Notes: generated from the sequence alone by a model not told the origin. 64,000 nucleotides of DNA from DATBVX01 sp963810775 (GCA_963810775.1 CAWEOT010000005.1:310001-374000), one strand, 5' to 3'. Counted from the first letter of the stretch, positions 16,935 to 30,038 are shown. Made by a program: numbers and translations.

Positions 16935-17798
16935 ATGAGCACTGGCGCGGCCAGCGACAACCTCTCCACAGTGGGCGACTTGCTCGAAAGCTCGATCAAG
17001 GAATTGAAGGCGACGAGCCCAAGCGCGCGTCTCGATGCCGAGCTCCTCGTGTCACATGCTCTTGAGCGCCCGCGCACTTTCGTGCATACCCACGCCGGTG
17101 AGATAGTGGCGCCGGTTGTCATCGCGCAGGTGCGTGAGCTCATCGGGCGTCGGCGCGCAGGTGAGCCAGTCGCCTACATCCTCGGCACGCGCGAGTTCTG
17201 GTCGCTGGAACTCGAAGTCGATAAAAGCGTGCTGATCCCACGGCCCGAGACTGAGCTATTGGTGGAATTCGCGCTCGAAGTGCTACCCGCCGAAGCGCAT
17301 TCGCGAGTGCTCGAGCTCGGCACTGGCAGCGGTGCAGTCGCACTCGCGATTGCACGCGAACGTCCGCACGCGCGCGTCACCGCCACGGACGTTTCAGCGC
17401 AGGCGCTGGTGCTCGCGTGCCGCAACGCGGAGCAGCTCGAGATCGGTAACGTCACCTTCGTCGCAGGTTCCTGGTACGAACCGGTCGGCGCCATGCACTG
17501 CGACCTCATCGTGTCGAATCCGCCCTATGTCGCCGCCGACGATCCGGCACTTACCACGGGCGATACGAGTCGCGAGCCACGAGCGGCGCTTTCACCCGGT
17601 CGAACCGGTCTCGAGGCGATCGAACAGATCCTGGCGCGCGCCCGCGAGCACCTGCGTCCAGGCGGATGGCTCGCGGTCGAGCACGGCGCCGAACAGGGTG
17701 CGGCCGTTCGCGCGCTGTTTTCGCAGCACGGTTTGAGTACCATACGCACCCGCCAGGACCTGGCCGGACACGAGCGCGTGACCGCCGGACGCAACTAA
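16935..17798 (+). CDS. prmC: Peptide chain release factor N5-glutamine methyltransferase
   Basis: The 287-residue PrmC (HemK) methylates the GGQ glutamine of RF1 and RF2 using SAM. An N-terminal helical domain (about 1-85) has ARLDAELLVSHAL and LIGRRRAGEPVAYILGTREF. The methyltransferase domain has motif I VLELGTGSGAVALAIA and the diagnostic NPPY in LIVSNPPYVAADDP. VLIPRPETELLVEFAL is the conserved linker. ATG 16935 is preferred to the TTG at 16908. prfA, its usual neighbour, is not in the window. It is divergent from cystathionine beta-synthase and 22 bases before ppiB. Confidence 0.95.
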   Translation: MSTGAASDNLSTVGDLLESSIKELKATSPSARLDAELLVSHALERPRTFVHTHAGEIVAPVVIAQVRELIGRRRAGEPVAYILGTREFWSLELEVDKSVLIPRPETELLVEFALEVLPAEAHSRVLELGTGSGAVALAIARERPHARVTATDVSAQALVLACRNAEQLEIGNVTFVAGSWYEPVGAMHCDLIVSNPPYVAADDPALTTGDTSREPRAALSPGRTGLEAIEQILARAREHLRPGGWLAVEHGAEQGAAVRALFSQHGLSTIRTRQDLAGHERVTAGRN

Positions 17799-17820
17799 AA
17801 CTGCAACACGAGAACCTTTC

Positions 17821-18323
17821 ATGTCACCGACAGTGCTGTTCAAGACTTCGCTCGGCGAATTCACCATCGAGCTCGAACCCGAAGAAGCCCCGATCACCGT
17901 GGAGAACTTCCTGCGTTACGTCGACGATGGCTTCTTCGACGGCACGATCTTCCACCGCATCGTGCCTGGATTCGTGATCCAGGGCGGCGGATTGACGCCG
18001 GAGTTCGATAACAAGGAAACACGGGCGCCCATCAAGAACGAAGCAGCCAACGGCCTGCGCAATCTGCGCGGCACGCTGTCGATGGCACGCACCAACGCAG
18101 TCGACAGTGCCACCTCGCAGTTCTTCGTCAATCTCAAGGACAACGCCTTTCTCGACCATAAGTCCGGCAGTTTCGGCTATGCCGTGTTCGGCCGCGTCAC
18201 GCGGGCATGGACGTGATCGACCAGATCGCAAAGGTGCGCACCGGCAAGCGTAAGGGCTACGACGATGCGCCACTCGAAAGCGTGACGATCGAGTCGGCGC
18301 GCCGAGTTCAGCCCGCAGCTTGA
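17821..18323 (+). CDS. ppiB: Peptidyl-prolyl cis-trans isomerase (cyclophilin), frameshifted
   Basis: This is a cyclophilin that catalyses proline isomerisation. The first frame encodes LGEFTIELEPEEAPITVENF, then IFHRIVPGFVIQGGG (catalytic R) and ATSQFFVNLKDNAFLD, and ends prematurely at 18216 after FGRVTRAWT. A different frame continues GMDVIDQIAKVRTGKRKGYD to a stop at 18321-18323. One missing base in ACGCGGGCATGG near 18200 (probably a G of a GG pair) explains both parts. Repaired, the protein has about 167 residues, the normal length. The break could be a real mutation or a sequencing error; the intact downstream part favours the latter. Confidence 0.85.
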
Positions 18324-18350
18324 GCACGCCCCGGTCCTGATCGAGCGGCG

Positions 18351-19070
18351 ATGGCGGAGCGCAGCCTCGGCCGGCGAATCACGCGATTCCTGTTCGGGAT
18401 CGTGCTGCTGTGGTTCGGCGCGACGCTGCTCACGGTACTGGCATTGCGCTGGCTCGACCCGCCGACTTCCACCTTCATGATGACTGCGCAGGTGGACGCG
18501 CTGGCGGACGGCGATCGCAAATACCGTACCCGCTACGAATGGGTCGACTACTCACGCATCTCAGCCAACGCCGCGATTGCGGTGATCGCCGCCGAGGATC
18601 AACGCTTCGCCGAGCACGTGGGATTCGATCTCAAGTCGATCGATGAGTCGGTCCGCCAGCATCAGCGCGGCAAGCCCCTGCGGGGCGCGAGCACTATCAG
18701 CCAGCAGGTCGCCAAGAATCTCTTCCTGTGGAAGAACCCGAGCTTCGTGCGCAAGGGGTTCGAAGCCTATTTCACGATCCTGATCGAAACGCTGTGGCCG
18801 AAGCAGCGCATCCTCGAGATGTATCTGAACATCGCGGAGTTCGGTCGCGGCATCTATGGCGTCGGTGCGGCCAGCCGATATTTCTTCGGCAAGCCCGCAG
18901 CACACCTCACGCCGTCGGAGGGTGCCCTGCTCGCCGCCGTTTTGCCGAATCCGCGGCGCTTGAGCGTTCACTCGCCGTCCGCGTATGTGCGGCAACGACA
19001 AAACTGGATCCTGTGGCAGATGCGCGCGCTCGGCGGACGTTCTTACCTGCTCGCACTCGAATCCGGCTGA
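18351..19070 (+). CDS. mtgA: Monofunctional biosynthetic peptidoglycan transglycosylase
   Basis: The 239-residue GT51 enzyme polymerises lipid II into glycan strands at the inner membrane. It has a single N-terminal membrane anchor (about 12-32). The catalytic glutamate lies in AVIAAEDQRFAEHVGFD, followed by GASTISQQVAKNLFLW, RKGFEAYFTILIE, ILEMYLNIAEFGRGIYGVGA and SEGALLAAVLPNP, the five classical GT51 motifs. There is no transpeptidase domain, so it is the MtgA type rather than PBP1. The following S15 hydrolase gene starts 28 bases later on the same strand. Confidence 0.95.
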   Translation: MAERSLGRRITRFLFGIVLLWFGATLLTVLALRWLDPPTSTFMMTAQVDALADGDRKYRTRYEWVDYSRISANAAIAVIAAEDQRFAEHVGFDLKSIDESVRQHQRGKPLRGASTISQQVAKNLFLWKNPSFVRKGFEAYFTILIETLWPKQRILEMYLNIAEFGRGIYGVGAASRYFFGKPAAHLTPSEGALLAAVLPNPRRLSVHSPSAYVRQRQNWILWQMRALGGRSYLLALESG

Positions 19071-19098
19071 GCCCGGGGAGGTTTCAAGGGGTGATTAC

Positions 19099-20886
19099 GT
19101 GCACAAGTGGACACAGATCATGAGAGCGCTGGCTTCTTTTCTCGTATCGATCTTCTGGATGTCGTCTGTCTTCGCGACGGAAGCGCCTGCAGACGCTGCG
19201 AAGGTCGAGTTTCATTGGGGAGCCAGGATCCCGATGCGTGACGGTGTGCATCTCAACGCCACCATCTACACACCGAAGGACCAGAAGGCCCCCGCACCCT
19301 GCATCTTCACGCTCACTCCCTATATCGCTCAGAGCTATCACGACCGCGGCGTCTACTTTGCCGCGCACGGTCTGCCCTTTCTCACGGTTGACGTCCGCGG
19401 CCGCGGCAACTCGGAAGGCGAGTTTCATCCTTTTATCCAGGAAGCGCAGGACGGCTACGACATCGTCGAATGGCTGGCACAGCAGCCCTATTGCAACGGC
19501 AAGGTTTCGATGTGGGGCGGCTCGTACGCGGGCTACGATCAATGGGCCACCGCCAAGGAAAGCCCGCCGCACCTTGCGACCGTCGTTCCGGTCGCCTCGC
19601 CCTACGCCGGTGTCGACTTCCCGATGCAGTACAACATCTTCTACCCCTACGACATGCAGTGGCTGACCCTCACCAGCGGCCACGCCGCGCAGGACCGGAT
19701 CTTTGGCGACGCGGAGTTCTGGAAATCGACCTATCGCCGCTGGTTCGAGTCGGGCCGACCCCTCAAAGACTTCGACGTCATGCTCGGCAATCCCTCGCCG
19801 ATCTTCCAGGAATGGCTCGCCCATCCGCATCCCGACGCGTACTGGGACGCCTACAATCCGACCGCCGAGCAATACGCCAAACTCTCCATTCCAATCCTCA
19901 CCATCACCGGCAGCCATGATGACGATCAGCCCGGAGCGCTGGCCCACTATCGCGAGTACATGAGGAACGCCTCACCCGAAGGTCGAGCGCGACACTATCT
20001 CGTCATCGGTCCCTGGGACCATGCCGGCACCCGCACTCCGAAGGCGGAATTCGGTGGACTCTCGCTCGGCGAGGCGAGTCTCGTGGATCTGCCCAAGCTG
20101 CATCTCGACTGGTACGCGTGGACCATGCAGAACGGCGCCAGGCCGGCGTTTCTCCAGAAGGCGGTCGCGTACTACGTCATGGGTGCCGATCGCTGGCGTT
20201 ATGCCGACACGCTCGAGAGCATCACAAGCGAATCACGCGCGTATGCTCTCGATTCTGCAGTCAATGCCACCGATGTCTTCCGCTCAGGAACGCTCGACCC
20301 GCGCGCACCCGCTCGTGGTGCGCCGGATCAGTACGTCTTCGATCCCCGCGATGTCAGCATTGCTGCAACTCAGATGCAGATCGATCTGGAGAAACAGTTC
20401 GTCGAGCAACAGCTGGTCAGTGCGCGCCGCGGCCAGCAGTTTGTTTACCACAGTGCTCCGTTCGAGCGCGACACCGAGATCAGCGGCACCTTCAGGCTGT
20501 CCGCATGGATCGCCATCGATCAACCCGATACTGACTTCACCGTATCCGTCTCCGAGATTGCGCCTGACAGCAGCAGCATCTATCTCACCGGCGATGTCCT
20601 GCGCGCCCGCTACCGCGAGAGCCTGAGAGAGCCGAAACTCATCACGACCAGGCAGCCGCTGCGTTATGACTTCACCCATTTCACGTTCGTCTCGCGGATG
20701 GTGAAGAAAGGTAGCCGGTTGCGGCTCGTGATCTCACCGCTGCATTCCATGTACGCGGAGAAGAACTACAACGCCGGCGGCGTCGTGTCCGAGGAATCCG
20801 TTCAGGACGCACGTTCCGTGACCGTGCGCCTGTTCCATGACGCAAGCCACGTCAGCGCGCTTTACGTGCCGATCGGGCAGCCTTGA
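19099..20886 (+). CDS. S15 family hydrolase (CocE/NonD, X-Pro dipeptidyl-peptidase-like), exported
   Basis: This large alpha/beta-hydrolase has a signal peptide (MRALASFLVSIFWMSSVFA) and the S15 domain. The nucleophile serine is in MWGGSYAGYDQW, with the aspartate in ITGSHDDDQPG and the histidine in IGPWDHAGTRTP. The C-terminal jelly-roll domain holds SGTFRLSAWIAIDQPDTDF. It resembles cocaine esterases and glutaryl-7-aminocephalosporanate acylases, so it may act on peptides, esters or amides; the substrate is unknown. I place the start at GTG 19099 because AAGGGGTGA lies upstream; ATG 19120 is the alternative. It is probably periplasmic. It follows mtgA closely, but no pathway link is obvious. 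Confidence 0.85.
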   Translation: MHKWTQIMRALASFLVSIFWMSSVFATEAPADAAKVEFHWGARIPMRDGVHLNATIYTPKDQKAPAPCIFTLTPYIAQSYHDRGVYFAAHGLPFLTVDVRGRGNSEGEFHPFIQEAQDGYDIVEWLAQQPYCNGKVSMWGGSYAGYDQWATAKESPPHLATVVPVASPYAGVDFPMQYNIFYPYDMQWLTLTSGHAAQDRIFGDAEFWKSTYRRWFESGRPLKDFDVMLGNPSPIFQEWLAHPHPDAYWDAYNPTAEQYAKLSIPILTITGSHDDDQPGALAHYREYMRNASPEGRARHYLVIGPWDHAGTRTPKAEFGGLSLGEASLVDLPKLHLDWYAWTMQNGARPAFLQKAVAYYVMGADRWRYADTLESITSESRAYALDSAVNATDVFRSGTLDPRAPARGAPDQYVFDPRDVSIAATQMQIDLEKQFVEQQLVSARRGQQFVYHSAPFERDTEISGTFRLSAWIAIDQPDTDFTVSVSEIAPDSSSIYLTGDVLRARYRESLREPKLITTRQPLRYDFTHFTFVSRMVKKGSRLRLVISPLHSMYAEKNYNAGGVVSEESVQDARSVTVRLFHDASHVSALYVPIGQP

Positions 20887-21034
20887 CGGCGGGCCCTGAC
20901 GATCGTCCACCGGGCGTCGTCGGCGTCCGGCACTGTGTAGCACCAATGGGCAATTGAAGTTTCACGGAAACGCGGTAACCGTAGTCGTAGTACTAGCCGG
21001 ACCTCAATCAATTCGAATAGATAAGGAGATGCCC

Positions 21035-21520
21035 ATGATGAAGTTCTTGAGCGCTGCCCTCTTAGCGACGGCGTTCGTCGCTGCGCCGGTCCTCGCGCAG
21101 GACACGCCCGCTGACAAGCCTGCTGACAATATGCAGGTGCTTCTAGAAAAGGTGAAGGCCGACAAGAAGTACCTCGTTTCCAACAATATGAATCTGACGG
21201 AAGGGGAAGCAAAGGGCTTCTGGCCGATCTACGACGCCTATCAGAAGGATCTGCAGGACATCAATTCTCGAATGCAAAAGACGATCAAGGCATATGCCGA
21301 TGCCTACAACGCGGGCCCGGTGCCGGATGCCACCGCGCAGAAGCTCATGGACGAGATGCTGGCGATCGAGGACTCCGAGGTGAAACTGAAGCGCAACTAC
21401 GTGCCGAAGCTGGAGAAGGTACTGTCAGCATCGAAGACCGCGCGCTATCTGCAACTCGAGTCGAAAGTCCGCGCCGCCATCAAGTACGACATGGCAAAGA
21501 GCATTCCGCTGGTGCAGTGA
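21035..21520 (+). CDS. Periplasmic protein of unknown function, helical
   Basis: I do not recognise a named family. The 161-residue product has a clear signal peptide (MMKFLSAALLATAFVAAPVLA, cleavage before QDTPADK). The mature part is charged and helix-rich, with a conserved-looking core EAKGFWPIYDAYQKDLQDI and the tail SKTARYLQLESKVRAAIKYD. It resembles other small alpha-helical exported proteins found next to unrelated genes in Proteobacteria. AAGGAG precedes ATG 21035 at 6 bases, so this start is preferred to ATG 21029. It is monocistronic: a hairpin follows, and the next gene is convergent. Confidence 0.75.
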   Translation: MMKFLSAALLATAFVAAPVLAQDTPADKPADNMQVLLEKVKADKKYLVSNNMNLTEGEAKGFWPIYDAYQKDLQDINSRMQKTIKAYADAYNAGPVPDATAQKLMDEMLAIEDSEVKLKRNYVPKLEKVLSASKTARYLQLESKVRAAIKYDMAKSIPLVQ

Positions 21521-21534
21521 CCTTGCAGACTTTG

Positions 21535-21558
21535 GCGCCCCAGCGTGGGCTGGGGCGC
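21535..21558. terminator. Strong hairpin between convergent genes
   Basis: GCGCCCCAGC, loop GTGG, GCTGGGGCGC gives a perfect 10-bp stem with a 4-base loop, 15 bases after the stop of the periplasmic protein gene and 52 bases from the convergent epimerase stop. There is no U-tract on either side, so it is an atypical intrinsic terminator. It could act for both strands or simply protect the mRNA 3' end. Confidence 0.55.
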
Positions 21559-21610
21559 GTGCGTGGTGATTGCCCGAGGAGCTGGAACGGCGCGCTGCCG
21601 TCCGCAGCAC

Positions 21611-22615
21611 TCAACGTGGTCTGGATGATGATTGGCGTTTATGCGTTGTGGCGGAATCGCCCGGCGCACTGAGGGCGGGCTGAATTCCCCAGCAACAGGG
21701 ATCTTCTGAGTCGAGAAGCAGCGTGCTGTCGGCGGTGATCCAGGCCCGGCCCGTGACAGTCGGCACGATGCGCCCGGCGTCGATTTCAATCGATCCTTCG
21801 AACCGGCTCCCCGTAATACTCTCCTGGGTCCACGTCTTGCCTGGCTGAAGCTTGCCGTCCGCGTGCAGGCAAGCGAGCTTGGCGCTCGTTCCAGTGCCAC
21901 AGGGCGAACGATCGTAGGCACGGCCCGGGCACAACACGAAATTGCGGCTGTCGGCACCTGCACTCTGAGGCTCCCCGAACAGCTCAACGTGATCGATGAC
22001 TTCGCCCGCTGCACCTCTGACGCCGGCATTCTCCAACGCCTGGCGAATGCGCCAGGTGTAATCGATCAGCGCATCGGCGTCGCCCAGCTCCAGCCGCCTG
22101 CCGTGAGCGCTCACCAGGAAAAACCAGTTCCCGCCCCAGGCCACGTCGCCACGCACGACACCGTGCCCTTCGACCTCGACTTCCACATCCTTAAGGTGTC
22201 GATACGAAGGCACATTGCGCACCGACACGCGTCCGTCCGGGTGTAATCGCGTGCGCACGAGTCCCACCGGAGTTTCTATCTGATGCTGGCCCGGGGCGAG
22301 ACGCTCCAGCCACGCGAGCGTCGTAATCACACCGATCGTGCCGTGACCGCACATGCCGAGGAAGCCGACGTTGTTGAAGAAAATCACCGCGGCCGCGTTC
22401 GCGGCATTCACAGGTTCCATGAGCAGTGCGCCGACCAGCACGTCGGAGCCGCGCGGCTCGTTCACCACAGCGGAACGGAAGGAGTCGTGTTGCTGACGAA
22501 ACTGTGCCAGCCGCTCTGCGAGAGAGCCCGTGAGACGTGGCCCGCCATCGATGACGACACGCGTCGGTTCGCCGCCCGTGTGCGAATCGATGACCCGCAC
22601 CCGATGCGTGCTCAT
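21611..22615 (-). CDS. 4-hydroxyproline 2-epimerase (proline racemase family)
   Basis: The 334-residue cytosolic enzyme interconverts trans-4-hydroxy-L-proline and cis-4-hydroxy-D-proline. Both catalytic cysteines of the racemase/epimerase type are present: C89 in GFLGMCGHGTIG and C239 in YDRSPCGTGTSAK. The dehydratase subgroup replaces one of them by threonine or serine. Substrate-contact motif DSHTGGEPTRVV is at residues 10-21. The C-terminal tail is longer than usual and basic (ATTHKRQSSSRPR). The start ATG overlaps the upstream lyase stop by 4 bases (ATGA), so the two are coupled. The DHDPS-family partner fits hydroxyproline catabolism, but the D-amino-acid oxidase and semialdehyde dehydrogenase are absent here. 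Confidence 0.9.
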   Translation of the reverse strand: MSTHRVRVIDSHTGGEPTRVVIDGGPRLTGSLAERLAQFRQQHDSFRSAVVNEPRGSDVLVGALLMEPVNAANAAAVIFFNNVGFLGMCGHGTIGVITTLAWLERLAPGQHQIETPVGLVRTRLHPDGRVSVRNVPSYRHLKDVEVEVEGHGVVRGDVAWGGNWFFLVSAHGRRLELGDADALIDYTWRIRQALENAGVRGAAGEVIDHVELFGEPQSAGADSRNFVLCPGRAYDRSPCGTGTSAKLACLHADGKLQPGKTWTQESITGSRFEGSIEIDAGRIVPTVTGRAWITADSTLLLDSEDPCCWGIQPALSAPGDSATTHKRQSSSRPR

Positions 22616-23530
22616 GACGCCCGGCGCCGCAGCGGAACCTGTGGTCGCGTTTCGATGCCGTGATGAATGATTTCGAGCACGCGCCGCCGCTCATCACCCT
22701 CGAGGGGCAAGCGGGGTGCGCGCACCCATTCAGCGCCGAGGCCGGTTTCCTGGATCGCGAGCTTGATGTACTGGACGAACTTGACCGGCGTGTCGAGATG
22801 CAGGAGCGGCGTGTACCACGCATACATTTCCCGCGCGGCCTGGTAGTTCCCGGCGATGGCGAGATCCCAGAAGAGCTGGTTCTCCTTCGGAAACGCGAGG
22901 CCCATGCCCGCGATCCAGCCGGTCGCGCCGAGCAAGACGCTCTCCAGCACCAGGTCATCGACCCCGCAGAACAACTGGTAGCGATCGCCGACCGCATTCC
23001 TGAGATCCGTAATGCGACGGACATCGCCGGAAGATTCCTTGATCGCGACCAGATTCTTGGTCTCGGCCAGTTCGACGAACATTTGCGGCGTGATGTCGAC
23101 CACGTAAGCAAGCGGATTGTTGTAGCAAATGATCGGCAGACCCGTGCCGCGCGCGACAGCGCGAAAGTGCGCGAGTGTCTCCGCGGCATCGGCGCGGTAG
23201 ATCATGGCGGGCAGGACCATCAGGCCGTCGAGTCCCATCTTCTCGGCGTCCCGCGCATAGCGAATCGAGGCTGCAGTGCTGGTTTCAACGACCCCGGAGA
23301 GCACCGGAACGCGGCCCGCAGCGGTTTCCTTCGCTGCCGCCAGAACGCGCTTCTTCTCATCCGGCTCGAGGGCTGCGTTTTCACCCAGCGAACCCAGCAT
23401 GATGAGACCGTCGACGCCGGAATCGATCAGCGCTTCGAGGTGCCTGGCAGTCGCTTCGAGATCGAGCGACTGGTCCTTCTTCATCTGCGTTGTGACGGCG
23501 GGAAAGACGCCCTGCCAGCGAGACTTGCAT
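22612..23530 (-). CDS. DHDPS/NAL-family lyase, probable pyrroline-hydroxycarboxylate deaminase, frameshifted
   Basis: This class I aldolase-like protein has the Schiff-base lysine in NLVAIKESSGDVRRI and the tyrosine in PIICYNNPLAYVV. The annotatable frame begins at ATG 23484 (MKKDQSLDLEATARHLEALI), but upstream in-frame codons encode SRWQGVFPAVTTQ, the essential N-terminal TT loop, and run back to a TGA at 23532. An ATG with a strong AGGGAG ribosome site sits at 23530, exactly where the family should start, but one base out of frame. A single inserted base near 23525 explains this. Beside the epimerase it probably deaminates 1-pyrroline-4-hydroxy-2-carboxylate; the substrate is an inference. 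Confidence 0.8.
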
Positions 23531-24437
23531 CACGCTTCTCCCTGGCTCGGCACCGCAGCCCGAACAGGGCTTGCGCATCGCCGAGCGCAGCATCATGGTC
23601 GCCGCCACGATGACCACGATCACGACCAGCCAGCGCAGGAGCTCGAGCGGAAGCGAGCGCACGAGGAAGGCAGCGATGAGCACCGCAGGAATTCCGCCCA
23701 AGGTAAGTCCGAGCATGGCAGTAAAATTCACGCGGCCGGCCCTCATGAACGTCAGGCCCGCGGGCAGCATCAGGAACGCGCAGGAGCCCATCATGATCGG
23801 GAATGCCGTCACCGGGTTCATGCCGAGCAGGCTCACGAGGATCAGGCACGGCGCATAGAGCCCGATGCCGAGCGTCATCAGCGCGCCGAGCAGGAAATTG
23901 ACCACGAGACCGATGACGAGCAGGCCATCGGTCAGTCCGCGCGCTTCGCCACCGCCGGGGATCAACTTCAGGTTCGCCAGCACGAAGAGGGTTGCCGCTG
24001 CCAGGAGCGCGAGGCCCATCCCGACCTGGATGGCTCGCCGTGGAAGCCGCGCAACGACTCCGGCACCCAGCAAGGCGCCGAGCACCGCCGCAATGATCAT
24101 CCCGATGAGCGTCGTGACATCGACCTCGACCGTTGCGACGAAAACGAACGTCTGCACCACCGTCGGCAACGCATGGCCGGCATTCAGGGTGCCGGGAATC
24201 TGCTCGTCCGGCATGCGGTGGCGAAACTTGAAAATCGCCGTGGTGGTCGCGAAGGACCCGATGCCGAGCGTATCGAAAAAGTTGGTGACAAAGCCCGTGA
24301 CCGTATCGAGGAACCCCGGGCGTTCGCGCCCGCCGGGCGCGCCGCGCGCAATCGGACCACCAGCGCCAGATAAAGAAGAGTGCCAGTACGACCAGCACAC
24401 CCAGGAGGATCACGCTCGCAGAATCAGGAAGGCTCAC
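23530..24437 (-). CDS. TSUP (TauE/SafE) family permease, frameshifted
   Basis: This inner-membrane protein of the sulfite/sulfonate export family has about seven hydrophobic segments. Its N-terminus (GTG 24437) reads SLPDSASVILLGVLVVLALF, then the frame slips by one. The body continues GFVTNFFDTLGIGSFATTTA (the conserved first TSUP repeat), GALMTLGIGLYAPCLILVSL (second repeat) and VTAFPIMMGSCAFLMLPAG. The shift lies between about 24340 and 24390. At the 3' end the body frame runs into the next gene to 23381, while a neighbouring frame ends ...PSQGEA with a TGA overlapping the ATG at 23530, so a second indel is likely. It starts 3 bases after the metH stop. Its cargo is unknown. Confidence 0.75.
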
Positions 24438-24440
24438 GAA

Positions 24441-28154
<3,714 letters not shown>

Positions 28155-28162
28155 TGGAGCGA

Positions 28163-29086
28163 TCAGCACGCCGCGCGCTGTTCAGGGAGGGGTGGCCGCA
28201 CGCCCAACGCATGGCAGATGGCGTAGGTGAGCTCGGCGCGATTGAGCGTGTAGAAGTGGAATTCATCGATCCCATGTCGCTGCAACGCGTGGACCTGATC
28301 GATGGCGACACTGGCCGCAATCAAACGGCGCGTTTCCGGATCTGAGTCGAGGCCGTCGAAGCGGTGCTGCAACCAGTCCGGAACTGAAGCGCCACAGCGC
28401 TCGGCGAACCTGAGCAATTGCGGGAAGCGCGTGATCGGCAGAATCCCGGGCACGATACTCACGCCGATTCCGGCGCGCTGGCAGCGATCGCGAAAGCGCA
28501 GGAACAGATCCGGCTCGAAGAAGAACTGCGTGATGGCACGATCGGCGCCGGCGTCGATCTTGCGCTTGAGGTTATCCAGGTCGAAGTCGGTACTCGGCGC
28601 CTGGGGATGCCCTTCGGGATAGGCCGCCACGGAGATCTCAAAGTCCGCGACACGTCTCAGCGCCGCGACGAGATCAGCAGCATACGCAAAGCCGTCCGGC
28701 TGGGGCTGATAGGGCCCACTGCCCTGCGGCGGATCGCCGCGCAAGGCAACGATATGGCGGATACCGTCGGCCCAATAGGAACGTGCAATCTCGATGAGTT
28801 CCTCGCGCGTCGTGCCGATGCAGGTGAGATGCGGCGCCCCGGTGAGCGTCGTTTCGCTCTGAATGCGATGCACGAGGTGGTGTGTGCGCTGGCGAGTCGA
28901 GCCATCCGCGCCGTAGGTGACAGAGACGAAGCGTGGATTGAGAGGCGCGAGCCGCTGCACCGAGGCCCACAGCGTCTCGGCCATCTGGGCATCGTTGGGG
29001 GGAAAGAACTCGAACGAGACTTCGACCGGCCGCCTGAGCCGCGCGGCGGACTCCTGGACTCGATCGCCTGTGCGGGGATCTGCCAT
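28163..29086 (-). CDS. metF: 5,10-methylenetetrahydrofolate reductase
   Basis: The 307-residue FAD TIM-barrel enzyme reduces methylene-THF to methyl-THF for MetH. The conserved start is VEVSFEFFPPNDAQM with the catalytic glutamate. Further MetF motifs are FVSVTYGADGSTR, RHIVALRGDPPQG, ISVAAYPEGHPQAPS and FFFEPDLFLRFRD. ATG 29086 is chosen; the frame continues upstream into the regulator gene without homology. It lies 13 bases after the regulator stop and 8 bases before metH, so regulator, metF and metH are one transcription unit. Confidence 0.96.
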   Translation of the reverse strand: MADPRTGDRVQESAARLRRPVEVSFEFFPPNDAQMAETLWASVQRLAPLNPRFVSVTYGADGSTRQRTHHLVHRIQSETTLTGAPHLTCIGTTREELIEIARSYWADGIRHIVALRGDPPQGSGPYQPQPDGFAYAADLVAALRRVADFEISVAAYPEGHPQAPSTDFDLDNLKRKIDAGADRAITQFFFEPDLFLRFRDRCQRAGIGVSIVPGILPITRFPQLLRFAERCGASVPDWLQHRFDGLDSDPETRRLIAASVAIDQVHALQRHGIDEFHFYTLNRAELTYAICHALGVRPPLPEQRAAC

Positions 29087-29099
29087 GCGGGCGCTCCTT

Positions 29100-30038
29100 C
29101 TAGGCTGCGGCCTGCACGGCTGCGGACTTGCGCCCGATGGCAATGATGAGATGGTCGCGTGCTGTATCGACTGGTCGCAACCGCTCGCAGCCGAGGTCGC
29201 AGCTCGCGAACCATTCACGCAGGATGATGAGCGGATGGCGCGCTGCGCCGCCTTGTATGTCCAGGCGATCGTAGTCTTCGACGATGATCAAGCGGCCCTG
29301 GGGGCGTAGCAGACGCGCCGCCTCGGCAAGCGCAGCGCCGGGCGATTTCGCGCGCGACAGGACGCGGTCGATGGTGATCGTGTCGAACGATGCGGGTGGA
29401 AAAGCCAGCTCGTACATGTCGCCCTGTTGCAGCATGCAGTGCGTCAAGCCGGCACCGTGCACGTTGGTTCGTGCGACACGCAGCGCATCGCTGGACAGAT
29501 CCACGCCGATAGCCTGGCGCGCCCGCGAGCCGAGCCAATTCAGGACGCGCCCGGTGCCGGTACCAATGTCGAGCAGATCACCGAGACTGTCCTGCCCCAC
29601 TTCCCGCAGAAGCGTCTCGCGCAAGTGCGAGTCTTCTTCCGGCGCGCTCACGAGTACATCGCGATTTTTCTCGTGCAGTTGCTCCGCAGCCTGGCGGGCG
29701 CGATCGGCTCGCACCTCGGCAGCGCGCTGTTGATCGAGGAGCAAGGACGGATCTTGTGAATCGACCCAGGCGAGGACCTGTGCAGCCTGCTCCGCACCGC
29801 GGCCATACGGCGGCACGCGGTAGTAGACCCAGTTCAGCTCGCGGAATCGCTGCAGGAGCCCGGCATCGCAAAGCAGCTTCAGATGCCTTGAGACCCGCGG
29901 CTGGCTTTGCCCCAGCACGCGCCCAATCTCTCCAACGGTTAGCTCGCCTTTTCCGCAGATGCTCAGGATGCGCAAGCGGGTCGTTTCGGCGACGGCTCGC
30001 AGGCTCTCGACGACTTCGGCAAATGGGCTGCTTGTCAT
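29100..30038 (-). CDS. ArsR-type regulator fused to a SAM-dependent methyltransferase domain (SahR-like)
   Basis: The 312-residue protein has an N-terminal winged helix (about 5-90), with recognition helix QSQPRVSRHLKLLCDAGLLQ, and a C-terminal class I methyltransferase fold. Motif I is LLDIGTGTGRVLNWLG (155-170), with DTITIDRVLSRAKSPG further on. The ArsR metal-binding CxC in the third helix is absent, so it should not sense metal. ArsR regulators next to metF, metH or ahcY respond to S-adenosylhomocysteine (the SahR group), and the fused SAM/SAH-binding domain fits that. It is the first gene of the metF-metH operon, and its own promoter carries a perfect palindrome. Ligand and operator are inferences from context. 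Confidence 0.88.
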   Translation of the reverse strand: MTSSPFAEVVESLRAVAETTRLRILSICGKGELTVGEIGRVLGQSQPRVSRHLKLLCDAGLLQRFRELNWVYYRVPPYGRGAEQAAQVLAWVDSQDPSLLLDQQRAAEVRADRARQAAEQLHEKNRDVLVSAPEEDSHLRETLLREVGQDSLGDLLDIGTGTGRVLNWLGSRARQAIGVDLSSDALRVARTNVHGAGLTHCMLQQGDMYELAFPPASFDTITIDRVLSRAKSPGAALAEAARLLRPQGRLIIVEDYDRLDIQGGAARHPLIILREWFASCDLGCERLRPVDTARDHLIIAIGRKSAAVQAAA

